Source of the DNA: Mactromeris polynyma | Taxonomy: Eukaryota > Mollusca > Bivalvia > Venerida > Mactridae | Assembly: GCA_032209605.1 (NCBI GenBank) | Contig: JASFXZ010000057.1 | Coordinates: 124,001 to 188,000 of the forward strand | Reading direction: 5' to 3' | Length of the DNA stretch: 64,000 bases | In this document: positions 12,718-23,700 of the stretch, piece by piece | Layout: each line of letters begins with the position of its first letter | How positions within the stretch are numbered: position 1 is the first letter of the stretch | The notes under the pieces: model-generated | What the model was told of the DNA's origin: nothing | Seen by the model: only the letters and a program-made list of their open reading frames with translations | Database searches by the model: none | Translations under genes and position numbers: made by a program

Positions 12718-13640
12718 AGCGTTTAGTTGGTACATTGGTGTATTTCCGGTTAGTGTTTAGTTGGTGCATTGGTGTATTTCCGGTTAGTGTTTAGCTGGTG
12801 CATTGGTATATTTCCGGTTAGTGTTTAGTTGGTGCATTGGTGTATTTCCGGTTAATGTTTAGTTGGTGCATTGGTGTATATCCGGTTAGTGTTTAGTTGG
12901 TGCATTGGTATATTTCCGGTGAGTGTTTAGTTGTTACGTTGGTGTATTTCCGGTTGGTGTTTAGTTGTTGCATTGGTGTATTTCCGGTTAATGTTTAGTT
13001 GGTGCATTGGTGTATATCCGGTTAGTGTTTAGTTGGTGCATTGGTATATTTCCGGTGAGTGTTTAGTTGTTACGTTGGTGTATTTCCGGTTGGTGTTTAG
13101 TTGTTGCATTGGTGTATTTCCGGTTGTAGTTAGTTGTAACATGGGTGTATTTCCGGTTAGTGTTTAGTTGGTGCATTGGTGTATATTCGGTTGTGGTTAG
13201 TTGTAACATTGGTGTATTTTCGGTTGTGGTTAGTTGTTATATCGATGAATTTTCGGTTGCGGTTAGTTGATACATTGGTGTATTTCCGGTTAGTGTTAAG
13301 TTGATACATTGGATTATTTCCGGTTATTGTTTATCTGGTACATTGGTGTATTTCGTGTAGTGTACTGCTTATACATCGGTGAATTTCCAGTTAGTGTATA
13401 GTTAATATATTTGTGTTTTCTAATTGATATATTAATACTTTTTAAATATGTCGCTTTGTCTATGGTTTGTACCAAGTTGTAGTTGTGGATATGGTATTGT
13501 TGGTATTCTGGTGTTTTTCCGGTTAGTGTATAGTTGAAACATTAATACATTTTCTGTTAGTGTATCGTTGATTATATATTGTAGCATTTACAGCACATAG
13601 TTGATATATCGGTGCATTTCCAGTTAGTCTATTATGGGCT
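12718..13640 (+). repeat. 34-bp minisatellite with a 136-bp higher-order repeat
   Basis: The unit is about gtttagttggtgcattggtg + tatttccggttagt (34 bp). The block starting at 12851 is repeated at 12987, exactly 136 bp (four units) later, including unit-specific variants (tatatccgg, ttacgttgg, ggttggtg). This shows block-wise amplification. Beyond about 13130 the copies become progressively diverged and truncated. Confidence 0.88.
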
Positions 13641-13644
13641 AATT

Positions 13645-14370
13645 TATATAAATCGGTGTATTTTCGGCTGATGTAGTGAAGCGATTTTGGTTTGCGCTAA
13701 CTTGCTAATTATATTGATGCATTTTAGGTTAGTGTATAGGTGATGTGTTTTTAATGTATTGAGGCGTTTCGATTCGTGTAAAATGGGCATATTTTGCATT
13801 AGTGTTATGTTCGTATGTCTTGTATAAGAAGTAAAGTTGTGAACATTTTACGATTGAATTTCGCGTGTAAATGAAGTGTTGTTTTTGAACAGGTACGCAT
13901 GTATGAATGTAATTTTTCAGATGAAGAACACAATCAGTGACTCACACCATCACGCACGAGGTCACGTGCTTACAATTAGTACACTAAACAACAGCTGTGT
14001 TAACGATCGCGCCTGACTGTTCCATCTCGCACGAATAACGTATCGCTTATAGCAAATTTTGTAATCACTATTTATTTGTAAATAAAATATATAACATTTG
14101 TGCAACACGTGACGCAATGTCAGGTGTGTTCAGAGTTTGTTCAGCAGTCTTTGAATACCTGGTGATGTGTTTTGCTGCATACACGTACGACGATGAACCC
14201 GAGGATATTTGTTTATGATTTGCAATCGATGCCCTTACATAAAATGATCAAATTATGAGTAGCTACTCGCTTTTATGAATATGCGAAATATATTTCTTCA
14301 CTTGCATACACGATACTAATAAGCCATTGGAAGGGTTTAATATTTCTCAAAACAAAATAAAATTTCATTT
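13645..14370. other. No gene seen
   Basis: AT-rich DNA with diverged remnants of the 34-bp array at its left edge; nothing else recognised. Confidence 0.4.
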
Positions 14371-14500
14371 ATAAGTAAGTAAGTAAGTAAATTGTTTATT
14401 ATAGTGACTTGTGCATATTATATTTACAAACATATTTACAATACATAAATTCGGAGGCACCCGGCCCATTGGGCCTATAAGTCACCTTAACAGTTAATCG
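14371..14500 (-). repeat. (AAGT)n with adjoining retroposon-like 3' tail
   Basis: Five copies of aagt (14371-14391) are followed by 'attgtttattatagtgactt' and a GC-rich 'acccggcccattgggcc' palindrome. On the minus strand this would read as a 3' end with a (TTAC)n tail, as in some non-LTR retroposons. The 'tttattatagtg' motif also occurs at the end of the SINE near 7090. Assignment is tentative. Confidence 0.4.
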
Positions 14501-15418
14501 TAGTTTTTATCCACTCGGTAAATGACAATTTATAAGTACATGTACAAAAATATATGATAATTTTTTTGTGATAATCTGTAAAGCATGTTTAACAATAATA
14601 GTTATAGGATTCAGTAGAGGAGTAAGTTGGATCATTTTAAATGAAACAAAGTCAAATTGTAGAGACGAGTTAGTATGAGAACTGACATTGTTTTGAGAGT
14701 AATACAACTAAGTAATTATGTATGTACATGAAAATACGTAATATATGGAAACAATTGTATATAATCTAGTACAATCTTTTTGATAATAAACATGTATAAA
14801 ATTCAATATTTTATAGGAACCGCTTATGTATACCAACAAATTAGGACAATGTGGTTCTACAATTCATATAATATACATTAATTTCTCAATAATATGCATA
14901 AGTGTCACACTACATATTTACAAAAACAGTGTACATACAAAAATGCATTCAGTAATACACATAGCAATTTCAATACGTAGGATGTATTGGCCTGGAACAA
15001 ACAACACGGTCATAGTCCGACAAGTTTACGTATTTATAGTTATGCAATGTAATCACATTATATCCAGCTCTGTGTCATGTTTAGACTCGAACTTTTTATA
15101 TAAATTCCAAACTTTACTGAATTGTATTACTTCATAGTGATATAACCACGTGGTTAATTGATTCTAACAATATAGTGTTATAAATCTAAAAATATACTAT
15201 AGATCTACGTTCAGGCGCAGTTGTTAAAACCAACACTATTATGTATGTTTTCATACAACCTTGTCATGTGTATAGTAATTAGAATAACGCCTCCATTGTG
15301 ATCACAATGTTTTTACAAACATTGCACCATTGCAATACTTGTGTCCATCACTTTGCTTCGGAAGAAGAGAATAGCAATACAATATACATTTCATGGTTTT
15401 AATTCTAATAAACAAATA
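14500..15418. other. No gene seen
   Basis: Very AT-rich DNA. A 103-codon ORF at 14826-15137 has low-complexity composition, no recognisable motif and no family resemblance, and I do not call it a gene. Confidence 0.4.
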
Positions 15419-15577
15419 CAGTAAAACCTCAATAATAAGACCACCTTTGATACCCTTGAAAACTGGTCTTCTTATTGAGGTGGTCTTAATATTGAGATTC
15501 AATAAAGAGCGGAACACTCAAAATGGATTTGAAAGTGTGGTCTTAATATTGAGTGATCTTTAGGTGAGGTGTTACTG
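15419..15577. mobile_element. Palindromic MITE, CAGTAAAACCTC family (copy 2)
   Basis: Starts CAGTAAAACCTCAATAATAA and ends ...GTTACTG, flanked by TA at both sides (15417-18 and 15578-79). The interior has the same self-complementary 'gaggtggtcttaatattgag' structure as copy 1. Confidence 0.85.
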
Positions 15578-15687
15578 TATAATATATTGAGGAAAAAGTA
15601 TAATGTAAATCTCTGTCAGATTCTATATAGTATTGTATTTCAATCTTTGGCTATATCTCATCTACACAAACTCTTGTTGGAGTGTTA

Positions 15688-16850
15688 TTGACGGCGGCCT
15701 TCAGGCCGTCGTCTATTTGAATAATTTTTAATCTAGGTACATGGAGTTGCATAATCGAAATGGGAGAAGCCATTGGTATTATGCTTTTTTAAATTGTTCT
15801 TACAAAACGTGATTCTAATTATACAGATAAAAAAAGTGTACTAATTGATAATAAAAAAATGTCAAAATATTTAAAATGTATTTTTACCGTTAATAAAAAG
15901 CTTTAAAAAATGTTTTACGTATGCTTATAAGAATTTACAACAGCTAGTCACGAAAACGGTTAGGCATCGTGTATTACATAGCTTCGTTTCACAACTACGC
16001 TCAATTCATCATCAAAGTTCAGGAAATGGTTCCTAATGCTGTGCACGCAAATTGAAATTGTACTTATAAAAAAGCAAATTGTTAAACAAAAAATGTTAAT
16101 CCATATTAATAAGTTCATGAATGCAGTTTATAATGTACAAATATAAATACAGTGACCAAACTATGCAATATACATTGCCTTAACTTGACCCATATAAGTT
16201 ATGTACTGATGGTAATATGTAAACAAAATTCAGCCAATGAAAATTGTCGTTGAAAACGTCATAGCATTTGTTGTTCAAATAACGCATTGGCAGTAAAACG
16301 GATTCAGTACATTCGAGATCAAATGCTGATGGTTGAACTGAACTTTTAATTACGTTGTTTTGACATTTTTAGTGGATATTTTTCCCTTTTGATATCCCAA
16401 TAGTTCTTTTAGATCTGTAAAACTAGAAGTTATAATCATGTATATTTTTAGATCCGTTTCGTTCTATCTACGTTTCGTGTAATCGTTTTTTTTCTTCGTT
16501 TCGTGTAAATCGATGCACCAGCATTTTCCCGCGAAACATTATCACCGACCAATGGAAAAAGTCTATTTATTATTGTATTGTCTCACTGTCTGTTTAGATA
16601 AATGCATGTCACAAACTGGTCGGTTTGTTTTACATAAACAAGTCATATTCCAATTAAACTACAAATGATTGATTGGTACCAAGACTATTTAGGCAATTGT
16701 CATGAATTGTGGATGATTCTTACCAGAATTATGGCTTGGTGATGATCATACTTTCTTATTTATTGATAAACAAAATAATAAATCTTCAATATCATGCTTC
16801 CTAAAACTTGTGCCGCCGTTTTGATGCTTTGCATCAAAATTAGTCTTGTT
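15688..16850 (+). mobile_element. 1.16-kb interspersed element, full-length copy
   Basis: Matches 31767-32747 base for base wherever I compared it, except for 182 bp (16551-16732) absent from the second copy. The left end starts ttgacggcggccttcaggcc, itself a GC-rich palindrome. The right end carries a hairpin TTTTGATGC-ttt-GCATCAAAA preceded by gccgccgt, the inverse of the left-end acggcggc. No ORF or transposase is seen. The class is unknown: short inverted core, no long TIRs, and ends lacking the usual Helitron CTRR. It lies 0.9 kb upstream of DSCAM exon 1, in direct orientation with its partner in intron 1. Confidence 0.85.
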
Positions 16851-17685
16851 GTAGTCTTGTATGACATATTTCATTATTCTGATGGACTTCTATTGTAATA
16901 CATTCGGATATTACTGGTATCATGTTACAATAAACACTTTAAGCGCGACACCCCTGTTGTCAACGTTATAATATTAATAGTTGTCATATTTATAATTGCA
17001 CCATGATTTATTATCCATTCACTGAGCCAATCATGATAAAATGGATCGTAGTTTATTTTATGAACCAGTTATCAAAACCCCAATAAATATTATACAATGT
17101 ACAATGGATGTCGTACAATCGACCGCTGGATATCAATCCTGTCATTGAGTAACATTAAACTATCCCTAGCCTGTGGAGTCGGAAAAAAGCATCTGTCGAA
17201 TATAAACACTCATAGCTTTATTAATCAAAGAAGACTGAGCCACGTGGTTTTATTTACACACAGAAATCTTAAATCGTTAACTATACAAACTTCGACCCGA
17301 GATACTGGTTCTTATTTATATTTTTTTCATGAGTAAGGATGCAGGGTGTTTCCAATTGTCGAGAAATAATCAGGAAATCTGTTGAGCTACAGGTTTTCGT
17401 AGGAGTAATATAGTGGTTTACACAACTGAGTTAATGATAACATAGGTTATTATTAATCATGTTATGTTGTGAATCGGAGTTCAAATTACACCACTGTTCT
17501 ACATATACCGCAGACATATCTATATTGTGTGGATTTTGAAAAAGCGCCCAACATTTGGTCATAAGCCGACCATTTAGTTGCTTTCAGGATATTAATATTG
17601 ATTTTATAATGACCTATGGTTAACATTGATTTTAGGAGTTTACGGAAAACATGTTACGGAGATAGCCGAAGAGTGCCGAAAACAT
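16851..17685. other. DSCAM 5' flank, no coding seen
   Basis: AT-rich sequence between the 1.16-kb element and the predicted start codon. An ORF at 17097-17336 has no recognisable features. The promoter and any 5' UTR exon probably lie here, but I see no clear TATA box. Confidence 0.4.
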
Positions 17686-17699
17686 CGGAAGTGACGTCA
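17686..17699 (+). promoter_or_regulatory. Composite ETS/CRE motif at the DSCAM 5' end
   Basis: CGGAAGTGACGTCA joins an ETS-core (CGGAAGT) to a perfect palindromic CRE (TGACGTCA), a combination known from animal core promoters. It sits 13 bp upstream of the proposed start codon. A second perfect TGACGTCA occurs at 17917-17924 just inside intron 1. Use as a promoter element is inference; it would place a transcription start very near or overlapping exon 1. Confidence 0.45.
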
Positions 17700-17737
17700 T
17701 GTATGTAGAAGATGATTGGATTTCTCTTCTTCAGTAG
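17699..17737 (+). other. Upstream ORF overlapping the DSCAM start codon
   Basis: ATG at 17699 opens a 12-codon frame ending TAG at 17735-17737. It overlaps the DSCAM ATG (17712) in a different frame. Its -3 base is G, so initiation there is plausible. If transcribed, it would lower DSCAM translation. It is absent from the mRNA if transcription starts after 17699. Confidence 0.4.
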
Positions 17738-17793
17738 AACAGAGACTGTCGTTCTAACTCTTATTTTTCTCAACATATGTCAGTTAACCTCAG
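17712..17793 (+). CDS. DSCAM: DSCAM exon 1: signal peptide
   Basis: ATG at 17712, with an in-frame TAG just upstream (17706) and A at -3, opens 27 codons plus one base. The peptide has a short N-region containing Arg9, a hydrophobic core VVLTLIFLNIC and a polar QLTSG end, the form of a cleavable signal peptide. The exon ends in a perfect donor, gtaagt. It closes in phase 1, exactly what exon 2 (34986, two leading bases) needs; the joined codon is Gly. There is no other upstream exon evidence. The 17.2-kb gap and lack of homology in signal peptides keep this below certainty. Confidence 0.75.
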
Positions 17794-20700
17794 GTAAGTA
17801 ACAGGCTGTTGTTATGTAAATGTTATGTATGTGATTCGTTCAATAAACTACTTTCATTCGCCCCGGAGAGGTTTCGATGCGTATCTGCTCGGCGTGTTTC
17901 TGCTTAATTAATTTAATGACGTCATAACTACATATACACATGGAATATCACTCGGTAAGTAGGTGAATGAATATGTCATGATAATGTTTATCCGTTAACA
18001 AAAGATCGATAATTCGATAATGTTTTAGACACTAGAATGTTCGAATAACGGAGCCTGGATTGTATGCATATGCCATACAACATGTTCAGACCAAAACCCT
18101 TAGGAAGATGCAACTTCTGCTGAAGCTGACAGGTCGTTGCCAGGCGCGTCGCCATCTGTACGCAAAATACGCTGTTGTGTACACATAGTTGTCACAAACA
18201 GACACAATTGTATGAACTTTGGGATATAAATTTTCTGAATATAAAACAAAATTTACTCTTTTGCTTGTGAAAATGTCACCAGATTGCACCTCGAACGTTC
18301 TCCGGGGTGTTTTCCGGGGTATGATGCCCCGAGACCCCTAGATTGTTTGGGTACACATTCTACCAGCTATGGCTACGCCCCTGGTTGACATAGCGTGCTT
18401 AAATGAGTAGGATAGTTTTACTACATTGAAAACAAAAGTTGATGGTAAAGAGAGGTTACCCGGAACTTCCGGACTTAATGACCTTATTTGTGTCCCTCCC
18501 ATGACAATGTGCTCAATGTCGAACCATCAATTCACGAAAACCAAAAGTACTCTGTTTAATTGCTCACAAATTGAAACAAAAGGTCAGAATAGAATTGATC
18601 TGTTTTAGCATGTGACAACTATAAAACATTCCATATTTGTCATTTATATGTGTATTATTTTCTGTCAATTTGCCCTTTGAATTAATGCTGTTTTCGAATA
18701 ATGTATTATGCAACAGAGAGCCCTGTGGGTCACCAAACAGATGTTACTGACAATTACAGCATGATTCTTTCAAATTTATGAAAAAATCGATGATACGAAT
18801 CTTTTTCTAAATCGCTCGACTTTTTTTCGTATAATTTACACAGCGTGTAACTAGAACGATATTATAATCAGTACACTGCTAAGTCGAACTGTTTAGAACT
18901 TAGTTACATGTAACATTTATATCATCTGAGAATTTTAATTAAAGTGGCAACGTCTGCCTCATGCAAAAATATTTATCCTTCTCAAATATTAAAATTCAAT
19001 AAAGTCACGTGTTACAGAGGGTACCAAGGGAAATGCTTGTTTTAACTGTATCAGCGAATTACATGTTCTTGTCATATATATACCCATACATATAACCTTG
19101 TAGTTGCATGCATTAACCCCTCAATTGGCAAATAATCGTACATCAACAAATTTCAAAACTGCTAAAAAACCGATTGAATCTTGAATATTTTGGTAGTTGT
19201 CATACATTCAGTGAAGCCTATGATAATAGTTATAAACAAATTGTGGGGGACACATGTTGTTGGAGGATTGTTGAGTTTGTGTGTTTATACGGACTGTGCT
19301 GGGGGCCTTACTCACAAACAATTTAAGACTGAAACTCAGACTTAGACTAAATCTTAAACACTCTTTTTGCATCTACGTTGTTATAACATTATTTATTTTG
19401 ATAACACTTGGCAAATGTGTAGAGCGGGCAACAACCATTGTTCAGACATATATTTACCCATTTGGAGTTCATGAAAACATAATGCTAGCCCATTTGACAT
19501 TTGCAAATTAAAAGTATAAGTCGGAATGTCAGTCTTGTGTTGTTTGTGAATAAGATCCCCAGGTTCTTGTGAAAGACGGGTTCGACAATGTACAATAACA
19601 TTCAGCATGTTGAGCACGTGACTAAAATGTGACTAAGAAGTTTTCACTTTCACAAACAAATATTAAGGAGAACTGGGACCCTATTCAAAAACATTTAAAG
19701 ACTGAATTTCAGACTTAGACTTAAACATGTTAAATGTAACTTTTGGTCCTACGTCGTAATTACAATATTAATTTTAATTAAAAGCTGGCTTAAGTGTAGT
19801 GGGGTACAAACAACTATTCAGATAAACTTTCGTTCGTTCAGATTTAATGAAAATGAAAGGCTGGTAAATATAAATTTTGCAAATTTGAAGTCTAAGGCTG
19901 TGTTTCATTCTTAAAATGTTTGTGAATAAGGCCCCATATTAATCCTGGTAGAAAATCCAGCAACACTGGTTAGGTCAGTCAGTGCTTTACTTTGATATTG
20001 GTATGTATACATGTATTATGCTATCCTTATTTGTACGGTCATGTGCTTGTAAGTCTACGCAATACAGTTGTAAAGTGGAATTGGAAATAAATAGCTTGTA
20101 CTGGCATCATTCTTATAGCCTTAACACACATGTATGAACATGAGTTGTATTTGAAAGCATATACAGGCATCAGCTATGATGTGGACAACTCTATCATGTT
20201 CTCATATTCAGTTCAGACTATGACATATTTTTGTTTCAAGGAAAACATAACAATGATATTGTTATTATCGTATCAGTTTCAAAGTGTGATATTTAAAATG
20301 ATACCTTATCCGACCATAGTTGGGTTCATGTCAACAAACACAATGTCTACATTTCAAATTACCCGGTGACGTAAATATCTATCTTTAATAAAATTCCCTT
20401 TTAAGTTCAGCAAATAATGCCGACTTCGATTTTTTTGACAGCAGATGTTATAATTTGGTTAATATAACGGCACCGCATGCGTTTATCGAAGTATCTGTGA
20501 ATGGCTCTAATTATGCGGTAATTAACTGAAAATCAATTTATAATGGTCATCCTGAAACAGACACTGAAGTAGAATGTTGTGTTAACATTGATAATTGACT
20601 TGGGAGGCAGATGAATAACGAAGAATTGTTGAACTGTACAAACCGAAGTTTACTTAAGAAATCAGACAGTATTCAAATGAATGCACTACGCATGTGTGTT

Positions 20701-23700
20701 CCGCAAAAGTTATACAAATGAATGCACTACGCATGTGTGTTCCGCAACAGTTATACAAATGAATGCACTATTCATGTGTGTCCCGCAACAGTTATACAAT
20801 TGAATGCATTACGCATGTGTGTTCCGCAACAGTTATACAAATGAATGCACTACACATGTGTGTTCCGCAACAGTTACACAAATGAATGCACTACGCATGT
20901 GTGTTCCGCAACAGTTATACAAATGAATGCACTACGCATGTGTGTTCCGCAACAGTTATACAAATGAATGCACTACGCATGTGTGTTCCGCAACAGTTAT
21001 ACAAATGAATGCACTACGCATGTGTGTTCCGCAACAGTTATACAAATGAATGCACTACGCATGTGTGTTCCGCAACAGTTATACAAATGAATGCACTACG
21101 CATGTGTGTTCCGCAACAGTTATACAAATGAATGCACTACACATGTGTGTTCCGCAACAGTTATACAAATGAATGCACTACGCATGTGTGTTCCGCATCA
21201 GTTATACAAATGAATGCACTACGCATGTGTGTTCCGCAACAGTTATAGTACAAGCGTTTAAATTGCAAACAAAACGGGGGATTAGGAATTGCTCGCCTTA
21301 CAAGTAAAGTTATGTCTTAATGGGTAACATAATGATATAAAGCAAATTAGCTTGCACACTTTCGGGGATCAGTTATTTTAGCACGAACAGGTTTTAAATC
21401 AACAGAACAATCGTATGAAAGGAACATTTTGTTTGAAAATGCTGGCATAATAAGAATTTATAAAATGAACTTAGAGTCACCGGCTTCTGACCCGCGATGT
21501 ATAACATAGGGGATTACGATGTGCTCGCCATGCACGTAATGTATCTTAATGTGTATTATATAATAATATGGACCAAACCAAGGGTTGATCAATACGGGTT
21601 TCTGCTTTAATTAAAATACAACATAGACATTGAATAAATCATTCACATGCGATCAAAATGTAAACGAGAGGTTAACATGTCAGATGTATAACACATGATT
21701 TTGTTACATCTACATGTACACGTAAAGTAATACCATTCTTTATTTTTGGCAAAAACATGCAATTGAAATGTAATTGTTTGGCATGCTAATTAACCCTATC
21801 CAACACTACATGACCGAGTGGCTGTGTTCAGAGAGTGGTCTTTTAAGCATGTACTACAGCATGCCGTGATAAGCATTCTGATCAATAATTAAAGTCAATT
21901 TAAGAGGCAATCAATTATTGCTATTATGTCGACAATGTACCTGGTACAGTCACAAATCATGGTTTTTAAATTGAAAGTGACAGACAGTCAATAAATTTAA
22001 TATGTATTTAGTTAATTGCTTTCTGTTCATAATGTAAAATATTGAATAAGGCAAATAAAACTTAATCAGAATGATGGGTTTGTATTGTGTTCTTTATGTA
22101 AATAGTTTAAGAACTAAGTGGGTCGCGTTGGTAAAACATTAAATAAATGTTGAAGTGGAGTGCCACAAACACGGCACAATACAGCCCGCAACACAACAAT
22201 GTATAAGAAGCAAGCACAGACAACACAACACAGTCCACAACACAGTCCACAACACAGTACAAAAAGCACAGAGCAACACAGCACAATCCACAACACAGTA
22301 CAAGAAGTACAGAGCAACACAGCACAATCCACAACACAGTACAAAAAGCACAGAGCAACACAGCACAATCCACAACACAGTACAAGAAGTACAGAGCAAC
22401 ACAGCACAATCCACAACACAGTACAAAAAGCACAGAGCAACACAGCACAATCCACAACACAGTACAATAAGCACAGAGCAACATAACACAGTCCACAAGA
22501 CAGTACAAGAAGTACAGAGCAACATAACACAGTCCACAACACAGTACAAGAAGAACAGAGCAACATAACACAGTCCACAAGACAGTACAAGAAGTACAGA
22601 GCAACATAACACAGTCCACAACACAGTACAAGAAGCAAGCAAATACAACACACCACAGTAAAAGAAGTACAGAGCAACACAACACAGTCCACAACACAGT
22701 ACAAGAAGCAAGCAAATACAACACAACACAGTACAAGAAGTACAGAGCAACATAACACAGTCCACAACACAGTACAAGAAGCAAGCAAATACAACACAAC
22801 ACAGTACAAGAAGTACAGAGCAACACAACACAGTCCACAAGACAGTACAAGAAGTACAGAGCAACATAACACAGTCCACAAGACAGTACAAGAAGTACAG
22901 AGCAACACAGCACAATCCACAACACAGTACAATAAGCACAGAGCAACATAACACAGTCCACAAGACAGTACAAGAAGTACAGAGCAACATAACACAGTCC
23001 ACAAGACAGTACAAGAAGTACAGAGCAACATAACACAGTCCACAAGACAGTACAAGAAGTACAGAGCAACATAACACAGTCCACAAGACAGTACAAGAAG
23101 TACAGAGCAACATAACACAGTCCACAAGACAGTACAAGAAGTACAGAGCAACATAACACAGTCCACAACACAGTACAAGAAGTACAGAGCAACATAACAC
23201 AGTCCACAAGACAGTACAAGAAGTACAGAGCAACATAACACAGTCCACAACACAGTACAAGAAGTACAGAGCAACATAACACAGTCCACAACACAGTACA
23301 AGAAGTACAGAGCAACATAACACAGTCCACAACACAGTACAAGAAGTACAGAGCAACATAACACAGTCCACAACACAGTACAAGAAGTACAGAGCAACAT
23401 AACACAGTCCACAAGACAGTACAAGAAGTACAGAGCAACATAACACAGTCCACAACACAGTACAAGAAGTACAGAGCAACATAACACAGTCCACAAGACA
23501 GTACAAGAAGTACAGAGCAACATAACACAGTCCACAACACAGTACAAGAAGTACAGAGCAACATAACACAGTCCACAACACAGTACAAGAAGTACAGAGC
23601 AACATAACACAGTCCACAACACAGTACAAGAAGTACAGAGCAACATAACACAGTCCACAAGACAGTACAAGAAGTACAGAGCAACATAACACAGTCCACA

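Noticed and set aside
14826..15137. 103-codon ORF
   Set aside because: AT-rich, no recognisable motif, no exon-like borders.
16851..17340. Possible extra upstream DSCAM coding exon (79-codon ORF at 17097)
   Set aside because: No Ig features; exon 1 already has an upstream in-frame stop, so it cannot be extended leftward.
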